Shown piece after piece: positions 1-8,761 of a DNA stretch of 64,000 nt (position 1 is its first letter; every line of letters begins with the position of its first letter). Below the pieces are notes generated by a model, which was not told where the DNA came from, ran no database searches, and saw only the letters and a program-made list of their open reading frames with translations. Source of the DNA: Streptomyces sp. NBC_00154. GTDB taxonomy: Bacteria > Actinomycetota > Actinomycetes > Streptomycetales > Streptomycetaceae. Position numbers and translations under genes: made by a program. Location: positions 124,001 to 188,000 of the forward strand of contig NZ_JAPEMI010000002.1 in assembly GCF_026342835.1 (NCBI RefSeq), written 5' to 3'.

Positions 1-292
1 ACGGCGCACGAACCCCTCGGAACAGGGCGGGCATCGCGCCGTGCCGCAGCACGTGGAGGTCGTCGATGCTGTCCGCGCCCGCCGCCATGCCGGCCACGAT
101 GCTGCTGACCTTGGCGCCCGCCGACGCACCCGCGCCGTTCGTCGTCCCGCTCAGCTCCACCTTCTGCGTCACCAGGCCCGACAGCCCACACCGTTCGGCC
201 AGCCGCATCACCGGAACCAGCCCGGCAAGCGCGACCAGATTCGGGTCATCGAACGCAGCGGAGACCGCCGCTGGAGTATGGGAAACTTGCAT
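1..292 (-). mobile_element. IS1380-family transposase, N-terminal 97 codons, cut by window edge
   Basis: On the minus strand an ATG at 292-290 opens a frame that stays open to base 1. It begins MQVSHTPAAVSAAFDDPN and continues with AGLVPVMRLAERCGLSGLV and GADSIDDLHVLRHGAMPALF. That is the characteristic start of Streptomyces IS1380-type DDE transposases, recognised from memory of the family. The DDE catalytic part lies outside the window, so I cannot say whether the copy is intact. It reads away from the protease pseudogene, and its upstream end is in 293-430. No clear target duplication can be seen because only one end is present. Confidence 0.75.
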
Positions 293-295
293 CTC

Positions 296-367
296 GGAAG
301 TGCCTTGCCGATCGTGCGTGCTGGAAGCCTCAAGAACTCCCATCATCGCAGGTCACAAGGCACTTCC
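296..367. repeat. 12-bp perfect inverted repeat in front of the transposase
   Basis: GGAAGTGCCTTG at 296-307 is the exact inverse of CAAGGCACTTCC at 356-367, with 48 bases between. It lies just upstream of the transposase ATG on the minus strand, so it could fold in the transposase leader and limit translation, or be an element-specific recombination site. It is seen directly; the role is inference. The rest of 293-497 holds no gene apart from the palindrome at 420-444. Confidence 0.6.
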
Positions 368-419
368 TTGTTTCCCGAAGAGTCATCCACAGCCATCAGA
401 TCGGTGGATCAAGGCTAAG

Positions 420-444
420 TCGATTTAACCCACAAGTTAATCGA
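420..444. promoter_or_regulatory. Imperfect palindrome upstream of the M64 gene
   Basis: TCGATTTAAC at 420-429 and GTTAATCGA at 436-444 are inverse copies apart from one extra T. The AT-rich block sits 54 bases before the protease ATG and contains two TTAA tetramers. It may be the old promoter/operator of the protease or mark the insertion-sequence end. No further support. Confidence 0.3.
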
Positions 445-497
445 CGGTTGCGCCGACTCGCGTCCGCCCGAAGTCCGAGGCTCTCAAGGAGTTCTAC

Positions 498-2232
498 ATG
501 CGCATACGTCCAGGCACGCGCCGAACGGCAGGATCGGTGGCGGGACTCGCCCTCGCCGGCCTGCTGGCAGCGACTGCCGCCGGCACCGCCCCCGCGGAAG
601 CCGCCCCGACCGGGAACGGCCGAGGGGGAAGCCACCGGGTCGAATACTTCCCGCAGCCCGGCGGCGCCGGGAGGACCGTCGAGGTCCCGGCCGACACACC
701 CGCGCGGACCGGTCGGAGCTCCGGGGCGTCCCTGAGCGCCGCCGAGGCCGCTGTGGACGGTACGGTCGGCGAGCAGGCCGTGACCGGATCGACCGACGAC
801 CGGCTCGATGTCGTGATCATCGGGGACGGCTACACGGCCGACCAGCAGGACGACTTCCACGCGGACGCCACCGCCAAGTGGGCCGACATCACCGCCATGG
901 AGCCGTACCGGAGCTACCAGAACCTGTTCAACGTCTGGACCGTCGACGCCGTCTCCAACGAGTCCGGCATCAGCGGCGATCCGGGCGCCGACGTCGTCAA
1001 GGACACAGCGCTTTCCAGCTACTTCTGGTGCGCGGACACCGAGCGCCTGGTCTGCACCGACATCGACAAGGTGGCGTCGTACGCGGCCGAGGCGCCCGCC
1101 GCCGACCTCGTCGTCGTCATCGCCAACTCCACCAAGTACGGCGGTGCCGGCTACTCCGGTCTGCAGGCCGAGGGGTACCCGTTCAACGGCGTGTCCACCC
1201 TCTCCTCCGACCACGCGTCGTCGAGCATGATCGCCGCCCATGAGATCGGCCACTCGGTGGGTCTGCTGGAGGACGAGTACACGTACCGTTCCTGGGCAGT
1301 GAGCAGGAGTGAGTCCTGACTCACCGGCGCGCCCCGAACGGTGTTGGGCGCGCTGGTCCTCCGCTTTCGCGTCCCGGTCGGCGACGCATATCCCGTATGC
1401 GGTCCGTCCCGGGCGGGCGGCATCCCTACGACCTGGCCATATGGGTGTGGCTAGAGGCGACGGGGAGGCCCCGAACCATCTCGCTGGTGACACGGGGGCC
1501 CCGACCGCTGACGCCACACCCGGCGTCCCAGATCGCACCGAGAACATTACGCACACCCCGCCAGCCATGCCCACAGACCGTCGCACCGTTCACTCAATCG
1601 TGCCCATGTTTGCCAAAGCAGCTTGTGTGCCCAGCAGTTGTGAACCCCTCGTACGGCGCCTGGACGGGCGGCGAGACGGACGGCCCCAACTCCACCACGT
1701 ACACACCGGCGCAGCTCATCGAGAAGCGGGCCAAGTGGTACCGCTGGCTGGGGCAGAGCGACCCGACGGGCTCCACGGTCGGCACGTACGAGGGGAGCGC
1801 CTACTACCCGTACGGCATCTACCGGCCGACCTCCACGTCGATCATGCGTGAGCTGTCCAGCACCGACTTCAACCTGCCCGGACGCGAGGCGATGATCGCC
1901 GGCTTCTACCGTGCGGGCAACGCGCTCAGCACCACCCTCGACACGAACACCGCGGTCAAGCGCGGCAAGCGGATCCCGGTCAGCCTGGCCATGGGTACCA
2001 CCGGCCTCGCCCGGACGGATCTGCGCTGGTACGTCGACGGTGTCGAGAAGGTCCACGCCCGGGGCCGTACGCCGTCACCCCCGGCTCGCTCGGCGTCCGT
2101 GCCGACGGTCGCAGTCACAAGGTGACGGCCGAGGCCGTGGACCGTACGGACGCCATCCGGGATCCCGCCGTCCGCGCCCTGGCCACCGACACGCTCACCT
2201 GGAGCGTCCAGGCCACCGGCCACCGGAAGTAG
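498..2232 (+). pseudogene. Secreted M64-family (IgA peptidase-like) metalloprotease, disrupted
   Basis: The 5' part (498-1286) follows an AAGGAG ribosome site. It encodes an Ala-rich Sec signal peptide (about residues 1-35) and then the M64 domain, with DVVIIGDGYTADQQDDF and the zinc motif HEIGH followed by DEYTY. The frame then runs into foreign sequence and stops at 1317-1319. The family sequence resumes at about 1647 with SYGAWTGGE, KWYRWLG, YRPTSTSIMRELS and FNLPGREAMIAGFYR. A second lesion, a single-base indel near 2056-2066, throws the frame off. The missing tail (VTPGSLGVRADGRSHKVTAE onward) is readable in the next frame to a TAG at 2230-2232. Removing 1288-1646 restores the frame exactly. 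With two independent lesions the gene is probably dead. Confidence 0.85.
1288..1646. other. 359-nt non-coding, hairpin-rich insert within the M64 gene
   Basis: This segment separates the two halves of the protease gene and has no convincing coding frame. It contains GTGAGT-CCTG-ACTCAC at about 1309-1324, GCGCGCCC/GGGCGCGC in the next 40 bases, and CGCATA-TCCCG-TATGCG near 1384-1400. A GGCCCC/GGGGCC pair follows. Near its ends CTGGGCA (1292-1298) is the exact inverse of TGCCCAG (1628-1634), and the extreme ends read GTTC...GAAC. The length is 2 modulo 3 and its removal rebuilds TAC CCC TCG TAC in frame. No group II GUGYG start or domain V, and no group I core, could be recognised. A MITE-like non-autonomous element is the simplest reading. 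The exact ends are good to one or two bases. Confidence 0.6.
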
Positions 2233-2257
2233 CGGGGCTGTTCCGGGCTCTCCCGGC

Positions 2258-3055
2258 TCAGGCGACGATCGGGATCACGGCCTCCGGCGTCAGCATCCGG
2301 AACGTGAACGACTGGTGGAAGTAGAGCCGGATGTGGGTCGCATCGTGGTCCTGATAGCCGATGGACAAGTCCTGGCCCAGCCGCAGCTCGAAGTCGCCGC
2401 CACGGGTGGACAGCAGTACCCCGCCCTTGACGGCGGGCGCCCACAGGATCTGGTCGTCCAGCAGTCGCGCGAGATGCGTGGCCACCGGGTAGCCGTGGTC
2501 GGACGTCTCGGTCGCCTCGGTGAACGCGTCGGCGCCGAGCAGCAGCCGGTACGGCCCGTCCACACCGGCCAGCCGCAGCTGGGTCAGCGCCTGGCTCACG
2601 GTGGTCGGGTAGTCGCGGGCATCGGCCGGCAGTGGCAGCGCGGGATGCGAGGAGCCGTCCCGAAGACCGGTGATCCCGGCGGCGGCGTACCCGTCGATGA
2701 TGGCCATGTCCTCGGCGAAAGCACAGGTCCGGGCGGCGTCCTTGACGGGCTGCCAGTCGCTGTCGTCGGAGCCGCGCTCGACGTCGTCCACGGCCGCCCG
2801 GGTCACCGTGAACGGCACCCGCCACTCGATGACCGGCTTCGACGTACGGGCCCGGGCGATGACGTCCGGTGTCGGCGGATCGATGTCACGCAGATGCCCG
2901 TCACCGACCGCCGCGAGCGCGGGCCCTTCCGGGTCCGTCACATCGACGACGCGGCGGCCCGCCAGATGGCGGCTGAAGGTGCGCCGGGCCTCTTCTTCGA
3001 TCTGGTCCCAGGCGGCTTCCGTGACGGGGGCGAGTTCGCGGTGGAGGTTGTTCAT
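2258..3055 (-). CDS. Encapsulin shell protein (family 1, DyP type)
   Basis: This 265-residue protein has the usual length of T=1 encapsulins. It starts MNNLHRELAPVTEAAWDQI, ends FRMLTPEAVIPIVA, and carries the HK97-like features of the family (P/E-rich E-loop region, RRVVDV, SIGYQDHD). It self-assembles into a protein nanocompartment in the cytosol. Its start shares one base with the stop of the upstream peroxidase gene (TGATG, 3057-3053), so the two are translationally coupled. The peroxidase carries the matching cargo tag. Both are on the minus strand, and the gene ends only 25 bases from the protease pseudogene. Confidence 0.95.
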   Translation of the reverse strand: MNNLHRELAPVTEAAWDQIEEEARRTFSRHLAGRRVVDVTDPEGPALAAVGDGHLRDIDPPTPDVIARARTSKPVIEWRVPFTVTRAAVDDVERGSDDSDWQPVKDAARTCAFAEDMAIIDGYAAAGITGLRDGSSHPALPLPADARDYPTTVSQALTQLRLAGVDGPYRLLLGADAFTEATETSDHGYPVATHLARLLDDQILWAPAVKGGVLLSTRGGDFELRLGQDLSIGYQDHDATHIRLYFHQSFTFRMLTPEAVIPIVA

Positions 3056-4125
3056 CACTGGGCGCTTTCTTGCAGGCTGCCGATGTGCAGCGAACCGTCG
3101 CCCGCACCCGTCGGAGCCGGGGCCTGGGCCACCGGCGCGGACGCCGGATGCGGCAGGGACTCGGTCCCGGACAGGACGGGAGACGGCGGCGGGGCGTCGA
3201 AGAAGTCGGCGCAGGGGGCGTAGAAGAGCGTGCCGGTGACCGCGGTCGAGAAGTCGAGAATGCGGTCGTACGTACCGGGCGGACTGCCGAGGAACATGTT
3301 GCGGAGCATCTGCTCGGTCACGTCCGGGTCGGCGGCGTAACCGATGAAGTACGTGCCGAACTCGCCCTGCTCGAAGCTGCCGAACGGCATATTGGCACGC
3401 ACGATCTCGCGCGCCGACCCGTCCGGCGCGGTGAGGGTGTTCAGCGCGACATGGGAGTTGGCGGGCTTGACGGCATCGGACATTTCGACGTCGTCGGCCT
3501 TGGTGCGGCCGATGACCCGCTCCTGCTCCTCCGTGCTCAGCGAGTTCCAGCCGGCCAGGTCGTGGAGATACTTCTGCACGATGACATAGCTGCCGCCGGC
3601 GAAGTCCGGGTCGGCGGAGCCCACGAGGGCCGCAGCCCGCGCACCGGCACCCACCGGGTTCTCCGTCCCGTCGACGAAGCCGAGCAGATCCCGGTGGTCG
3701 AGATAGCGGAAGCCCTGGGTCTCGTCGACGACCTTCACCGCCCCACCGAGTCTGCCGATCAGCCGGGCGGCCCACTCGTAGCACACGTCCATCCGCTCGC
3801 CCCGGATGTGGAACAGCAGATCGCCGGGGGTGGCGGGCGCGTGGTGGCGGGCGCCGCGCAGCTCCTGGAACGGATGGAGTCCGGCCGGCCGCGGCCCCGC
3901 GAACAGCCGGTCCCAGGCATCCGAGCCGAACCCGGTCACACACGCCAGATCGGAGCCCGGGAACCGGAAGTCGATGGACCGGGCGAATGCCCCGAGGTCC
4001 GGCAGTGCTTCGCGTACGGCGGCCTCACCACCGGGCTCGATCGTGACGACCAGGATCAGGGCGGCGGTGGTCAGCGGCGAGACGACGGGCTGGGCGGCGG
4101 CCGGGTCCGGGACGGCGTCGGGCAT
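3055..4125 (-). CDS. Dye-decolorising (DyP) heme peroxidase, encapsulin cargo
   Basis: A 356-residue DyP-type peroxidase using H2O2 to oxidise phenolic or dye-like substrates. The GFVDG motif is at residues 149-153 (catalytic Asp152). The probable proximal heme ligand is His225 (NSHVALN) and the distal Arg is 243 (EIVRANMPFG). The C-terminus after a Pro/Ala linker is DGSLHIGSLQESAQ, which matches the known encapsulin cargo-loading peptide (DGSLxIGSL). It is therefore packaged in the shell encoded immediately downstream. The ATG at 4125 is preceded by GGAG. No signal peptide is present, in line with cytosolic encapsulation. Confidence 0.95.
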   Translation of the reverse strand: MPDAVPDPAAAQPVVSPLTTAALILVVTIEPGGEAAVREALPDLGAFARSIDFRFPGSDLACVTGFGSDAWDRLFAGPRPAGLHPFQELRGARHHAPATPGDLLFHIRGERMDVCYEWAARLIGRLGGAVKVVDETQGFRYLDHRDLLGFVDGTENPVGAGARAAALVGSADPDFAGGSYVIVQKYLHDLAGWNSLSTEEQERVIGRTKADDVEMSDAVKPANSHVALNTLTAPDGSAREIVRANMPFGSFEQGEFGTYFIGYAADPDVTEQMLRNMFLGSPPGTYDRILDFSTAVTGTLFYAPCADFFDAPPPSPVLSGTESLPHPASAPVAQAPAPTGAGDGSLHIGSLQESAQ

Positions 4126-4267
4126 GCGGCGGCTCCGAGGAGTGGTGGCGACAGCGCGCTCGTGGCGGCGGTGCAGGAGTACGGCGGGACTCGCTGCTAC
4201 TTACGCATACGTACGGTCCTGCCGCACTCCGGGTGACCCGGCCGGACGAACAGCTGCCCGAGGCCCG

Positions 4268-5710
4268 TCAGCCGGTGGCGGTCTCCGACCGGTCGCCGCC
4301 CCAGAGCGTGTGGAAGGAGCCAGGACGGTCCGTACGCCGGTAGGTGTGCGCCCCGAAGAAGTCCCGCTGCCCCTGAGTGAGCGCCGCCGGGAGCCGGTCG
4401 GCGCGCAGACCGTCGTAGTACGAGAGCGCGGCGGCGAATCCGGGGGTCGGCACTCCCTGGCGTACCGCCTCGGCGACCACCGTCCGCCAGTCGTCCTGCG
4501 CCGCACCGATCTCCTGGGCGAACTGCTGGTCGGAGAGGAGACTCACCAGCTCCGGCCGTGCGTCGTACGCTGCCCGGATCCGGTCCAGGAATGCCGCCCG
4601 GATGATGCAGCCGGCCCGCCAGATCGCCGCCACCGCACCGAGATCGATCTTCCAGTCGTACGTCTCGCTGCCCGCGCGGATCTGATGGAACCCCTGCGTG
4701 TAGGAGACGATCTTGGAGGCGTACAGCGCCTGCTCCACCCGGTCGGCGAACGCCGCGGCCTCGGCTCCGGCCAGTGGAGTGGCCGATGGGCCCGGCAGCT
4801 CCCGTGCGGCCTCCCGCAGATCCGCGTGGCCCGACAGCGAACGGGCGAAGACGGCCTCCGCGATGCCGGAGACCGGCACGCCCAGATCGAGTGCGATCTG
4901 CACGGTCCAGCGGCCGGTGCCCTTCTGCTCGGCCCGGTCCTGCACGATGTCGACGAACGGCTTCCCCGTCTCCGGGTCCGTGTGGGAGAGGACTTCCGCC
5001 GTGATCTCGATCAGATACGAGTCGAGCCGGCCGGTGTTCCAGCTGCGGAACGTCTCGGCGATCTTCGCGGGGGAGTAGCCGGCCACCCTCCGCAGCAGGT
5101 CGTACGCCTCCGCGATCAGCTGCATGTCCGCGTACTCGATGCCGTTGTGGACCATCTTCACGTAGTGCCCGGCACCGTCGGGGCCGATGTGTGTGGTGCA
5201 CGGAGTGCCGTCCTTCGCCTTCGCGGCGATCTTCTCCAGCAGCGGCCCCAGTGATTCGTACGACCGGGTGGAACCGCCGGGCATGATGCTCGGCCCGTTC
5301 AGCGCGCCCTCCTCGCCGCCCGAGATACCGACACCGACGAAATGGATGCCGCGCTCGCGCAGATCCTTCTCGCGGCGGCGGGTGTCCTCGAAGTGTGCGT
5401 TGCCGCCGTCGATGATGACGTCGCCCTCGTCGAGCAGCGGGGCGAACTCCTCGATCACCGCGTCCGTCGGATCGCCGGCCTTCACCATGATGACCAGCCT
5501 GCGGGGGCGTTCCAGCGCCGCCACGAACTCCTCGGGCGTGCGCGCGGCGACGAATGTTCCCTCGTCGCCGAACTCCTTGACCAGGGCATCGGTCTTCGCA
5601 GTCGTACGGTTGTGCACCGCGACGGTGAAGCCGTTACGTGCGAAGTTCCGGGCGAGATTGCGGCCCATCACCGCAAGTCCAGTGACGCCGATCTGCGCAG
5701 TGCCGCTCAT
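4268..5710 (-). CDS. gnd: 6-phosphogluconate dehydrogenase, decarboxylating
   Basis: Converts 6-phosphogluconate to ribulose 5-phosphate with NADP reduction in the oxidative pentose phosphate pathway. The 480-residue length fits the long form. It has the N-terminal dinucleotide motif GLAVMGRNLARNFA followed by HNRT, the substrate motif ISGGEEGA, and the catalytic segment GHYVKMVHNGIEYADMQ. The C-terminus is Gly/Arg-rich (GSFHTLWGGDRSETATG). I chose ATG 5710 because AGGAG lies 8 bases upstream. A TTG in frame at 5785 would add 25 unlike residues. The 294 bases upstream hold only GC-rich repeats such as CCGGCCGG pairs, and a possible weak promoter. Confidence 0.95.
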   Translation of the reverse strand: MSGTAQIGVTGLAVMGRNLARNFARNGFTVAVHNRTTAKTDALVKEFGDEGTFVAARTPEEFVAALERPRRLVIMVKAGDPTDAVIEEFAPLLDEGDVIIDGGNAHFEDTRRREKDLRERGIHFVGVGISGGEEGALNGPSIMPGGSTRSYESLGPLLEKIAAKAKDGTPCTTHIGPDGAGHYVKMVHNGIEYADMQLIAEAYDLLRRVAGYSPAKIAETFRSWNTGRLDSYLIEITAEVLSHTDPETGKPFVDIVQDRAEQKGTGRWTVQIALDLGVPVSGIAEAVFARSLSGHADLREAARELPGPSATPLAGAEAAAFADRVEQALYASKIVSYTQGFHQIRAGSETYDWKIDLGAVAAIWRAGCIIRAAFLDRIRAAYDARPELVSLLSDQQFAQEIGAAQDDWRTVVAEAVRQGVPTPGFAAALSYYDGLRADRLPAALTQGQRDFFGAHTYRRTDRPGSFHTLWGGDRSETATG

Positions 5711-6004
5711 CTGTGTGCTCCTGCAATCTGTCGAGGATGCCGGGATGCCCAGTATGGATACGGGGCGCGGGGAAGGCCTGTTCAAGCCGCCGCACGCCGG
5801 TCACGTCGCCGCAGCAAAACCTCCGTACGGTCGAGTGGGGAGCCGGCCGGACCGGCCGGTGGAACGGGAGCTCCGGCGAAGGGGCCGGCGGGATGACCGT
5901 GCTCGGGCTCGTGGGGGCGCCCGGATCGGGTCGGCCGGTTGCGTCGCCGGAGCCCGGCCGGGGCGGTGTGCGGCTGTCGCGGTGCCACGCTCGCGTGTCG
6001 CCTG

Positions 6005-7534
6005 TCAGAGGGCGGAGGCTGCCTTCACCTGCTCCGACCGGGTGGGCAGCATGGTGGCGCGAGCGATGTTGCGGGCCATCCCTCCGAAGACGACGGCGTG
6101 GAAGGGGGCGACACTCCACCAATAGGCGTGACCCAGCAGCCCCCGGGGATGGAACAGCGCGCGCTGCCGGTAGTGCGCGCCTCCGGTCCCGTTCCGTTCG
6201 GCGTACAGCTCCAGCCAGGCCAGGCCGGGCAGCCGCATCTCCGCGCGCAGCCGGAGCAGATGGCCCGGCACGATCTCCTCGACCCGCCAGAAGTCCAGCG
6301 AGTCGCCCACCCTGAGCCGGGTGGCGTCCCGGCGGCCCCGGGTCAGTCCGACACCGCCGATCGCACGGTCGAGCCAGCCGCGGACGGCCCATGCCAGGGG
6401 GAAGGAATACCAGCCGTTGTCGCCCCCGATGCTTTCGATGACCCGCCACAGGGCCTCCGGGGCGGCGTCGATGTCGAGTTCCCGCTCGTCGGTGTAGAGA
6501 CTGCCGCCTGCCCAGCCGGGGTCCGTGGGCAGCGGGTCGCTCGGTGCACCGTGCACAGACGCCGACGACCACCGGGTCGTCACGTTCGCCTCGCGCACCC
6601 GCTGCAGTGCGAGCGCGAGCGCTCTCCGGAAGGTGAACGGCTGTCCCGGCCCGTCGGGGACGTAGCGTGTGATGTCGTGCTCGCGGCACACGACCTCGTA
6701 CTTCAGCGATTCGGCGAGCGGGCGTGCGATGGAGGCGGGGACGGGTGTGACCAGCCCGATCCAGTGGCTCGACAGCCCGGGCGTCAGCATCGGGACGGGC
6801 AGGATCAGCCGATGCGGCAAGCGGGCGACGGCCGCGTAGTCCTGCATCATCTCCCGGTACGTGACGATGTCCGGGCCGCCGATGTCGAAGGTGCGACTCA
6901 CCTCGGCAGGCATGGTCGCACTGCCCACGAGATACCGCAGTACGTCACGGACGGCGACCGGCTGGATCCTGGTCGACACCCAGCTCGGCGTGACCATGAC
7001 CGGTAGACGTTCGGTGAGGTATCGCAACATCTCGAAGGAGGCCGAACCGGAGCCGATGATCACGGCCGCGCGCAACGCCGTGGTCGGCACGCCCGACTCC
7101 AGCAGGATCCTGCCGACCTCGGCACGCGAGCGCAGATGCGGCGACAGTTCGTGCTCGGGGACCCCGGCGGGTGTGAGTCCGCCCAGGTAGACGATGCGTG
7201 ACACACCTGCGGCGCGCGCCTGCTCGCCGAATGTCCTGGCCGCCTTCCGGTCCGTGGCCTCGAAGTCCGAGCCGCTGCCGAGCGCGTGCACCAGGTAGTA
7301 GGCGACGTCCACTCCCTGCATGGCCGGCCCCAGCGACTCCGGGTCCATGACGTCACCGCGGACGACCTCGGCCCGGCCGGCCCAGGGGTGGTCCCGCAGC
7401 TTCTCGGGCGTACGTGCGAGACAGCGCACGCTGTGCCCGGCATCGAGCAGTTCGGGGACCAGCCGTCCCCCGATGTAGCCCGTCGCACCGGTGACCAGGC
7501 AGCGCAGTACCGGTGCGCCGTCTTGGTGATTCAT
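6005..7534 (-). CDS. SDR-type NAD(P)-binding protein with C-terminal DUF2867
   Basis: A 509-residue two-domain protein. Residues 1-300 form an atypical extended SDR (NmrA-like) with LVTGATGYIGGRLVPELL and the VVRGDV / YYLVHALGSG segments. Residues about 340-509 match DUF2867 (TDERELDIDAAPEALWRVIE, then GHAYWWSVAPFHAVVFGGMA), a START-like fold. It is probably a redox or ligand-binding enzyme; no substrate can be assigned. ATG 7534 is favoured over an upstream frame extension because GGAGG sits 6 bases before it. It is divergently transcribed from the signal peptidase gene. Confidence 0.85.
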   Translation of the reverse strand: MNHQDGAPVLRCLVTGATGYIGGRLVPELLDAGHSVRCLARTPEKLRDHPWAGRAEVVRGDVMDPESLGPAMQGVDVAYYLVHALGSGSDFEATDRKAARTFGEQARAAGVSRIVYLGGLTPAGVPEHELSPHLRSRAEVGRILLESGVPTTALRAAVIIGSGSASFEMLRYLTERLPVMVTPSWVSTRIQPVAVRDVLRYLVGSATMPAEVSRTFDIGGPDIVTYREMMQDYAAVARLPHRLILPVPMLTPGLSSHWIGLVTPVPASIARPLAESLKYEVVCREHDITRYVPDGPGQPFTFRRALALALQRVREANVTTRWSSASVHGAPSDPLPTDPGWAGGSLYTDERELDIDAAPEALWRVIESIGGDNGWYSFPLAWAVRGWLDRAIGGVGLTRGRRDATRLRVGDSLDFWRVEEIVPGHLLRLRAEMRLPGLAWLELYAERNGTGGAHYRQRALFHPRGLLGHAYWWSVAPFHAVVFGGMARNIARATMLPTRSEQVKAASAL

Positions 7535-7942
7535 GGCGCCTCCACGTGTCTCGATGTCCGACTCTTCCACCGTGCCTGCGCGCCGTCCTTTCCGCTGCCC
7601 GACGATCTGTGGATCACTGAGTGGCAGAAAGCCGCCGAGCAGCTGGTACGTCGCTGCCGTCGTCCGTTCAGAGGGGCGGTAAGGCCACCGCAGTCGCCGT
7701 CAAGAACTCCGCGGGTTCCCTCGCCGGACGTCCGTCGGCGCGAGCGGTGGTGCGGGCGTGGTGCCGGAGGCGACGGTATGGAAGATCCGCAGCACAGTTC
7801 GCCTGGTCGGGGCGGCCAAAACCTGAAGCGCGTTGCCCCTAGAGTGGTTGCGTAGCACAGACAACTGGTCCCGACCTCACAAGGGTTGCGGACGGGGCGT
7901 GCGGCAGCCGTCCGAGGCGTGCCGCGACGAAGCGGGGGCGGC
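7535..7942. other. 408-bp divergent intergenic region
   Basis: This stretch separates the minus-strand SDR gene from the plus-strand signal peptidase gene and must hold both promoters. Short frames on either strand lack ribosome sites and family resemblance. TAGAGT near 7840 is a possible -10 for the peptidase gene, but no convincing -35 partner is spaced for it. No operator-like palindrome was found. Confidence 0.4.
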
Positions 7943-8668
7943 GTGACAGAGGCAGAGGTCGGAGCGCGTAATTCGAGCGACGCAGAGGGCGAGCCCCCTG
8001 CCGAGCGGCGCTCCCGGAAGAATGAACGACGGTCGTTCTGGGTCGAGTTGCCCCTGCTCATCGGCGTTGCGCTGGTGCTGTCGCTGCTCATCAAGACGTT
8101 CCTGGTCCAGGCCTTCTCGATCCCCTCGGACTCCATGCAGAACACGCTGCAGCCCGGGGACCGTGTGCTGGTCGACAAGCTCACGCCCTGGTTCGGTGCA
8201 CAGCCCGGGCGCGGGGAGGTCGTGGTCTTCCACGACCCGGGCAACTGGCTCCCGTCCGACCCGGCTGCGCCCGCCAACCCGGTGCAGGAAGTGCTGTCCT
8301 TCATCGGCCTGATGCCGTCGGCGGACGAGAAGGACCTGATCAAGCGCGTGATCGGGGTGGGAGGAGACACCGTCGAGTGCCAGGGCACCGGCCCGGTCAA
8401 GGTGAACGGTAGGGCCCTCGACGAGCCTTATGTATTCCCCGGGAACACCCCCTGCAGCTCGGATGCCGAATTCAAGATCACTGTTCCGCAAGGGCACATC
8501 TGGGTGATGGGCGACCACCGCCAGGCATCGGCGGACTCGCGCTACCACCGGGAGCAGCCGGGGGGCGGTGCGGTACCCGTCGACGACGTGGTCGGACGAG
8601 CTTTCACCGTCGTCTGGCCGGTCGACCGATGGGACTGGCTGTCCGTCCCGGACACCTTCGAGCAGTAG
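7943..8668 (+). CDS. lepB: Type I signal peptidase
   Basis: Membrane-bound serine protease that removes Sec/Tat signal peptides on the outer face of the membrane. It has one N-terminal membrane segment (about residues 35-55), the catalytic serine in SIPSDSM (Ser64) and the general-base lysine in DLIKRVIGVGGD (Lys134). The C-terminal box GHIWVMGDHRQASADSRYH is also present. The length of 241 residues is normal for Streptomyces, which carry several paralogs. The start is taken at GTG 7943; a longer frame from 7886 has no ribosome site. Gene symbol is generic, because I cannot tell which Streptomyces sip paralog it is. It may service the many secreted enzymes encoded nearby. Confidence 0.92.
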   Translation: MTEAEVGARNSSDAEGEPPAERRSRKNERRSFWVELPLLIGVALVLSLLIKTFLVQAFSIPSDSMQNTLQPGDRVLVDKLTPWFGAQPGRGEVVVFHDPGNWLPSDPAAPANPVQEVLSFIGLMPSADEKDLIKRVIGVGGDTVECQGTGPVKVNGRALDEPYVFPGNTPCSSDAEFKITVPQGHIWVMGDHRQASADSRYHREQPGGGAVPVDDVVGRAFTVVWPVDRWDWLSVPDTFEQ

Positions 8669-8711
8669 GCAGCCGGTGAGCGGCGGCGCCTGTGTATGAC
8701 CGGAGTCCGCT

Positions 8712-8741
8712 AGGGACCCTAGGTAGTAGCCTAGGGTCCCT
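8712..8741. promoter_or_regulatory. Perfect 12-bp inverted repeat, probable TetR operator
   Basis: AGGGACCCTAGG (8712-8723), a 6-base spacer TAGTAG, then CCTAGGGTCCCT (8730-8741). The arms are perfect inverses. CTAG-containing hexamers are rare in this GC-rich DNA. The site lies 20 bases before the start of the TetR gene and just ahead of its GGAGG, as expected of an autoregulatory operator. The alternative is a terminator for the signal peptidase gene, but there is no T-run and the sequence is AT-mixed, not GC-solid. Confidence 0.75.
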
Positions 8742-8761
8742 TGCTCCGGTGGAGGTGGCGG

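Noticed and set aside
1288..1646. Group II or group I intron in the protease gene
   Set aside because: No GUGYG start, no domain V with its GNRA loop, no group I P/Q/R/S elements and no terminal U/G pattern.
7621..7842. Short plus-strand frame before the signal peptidase gene
   Set aside because: Composition is like random GC-rich sequence and no ribosome site is present.
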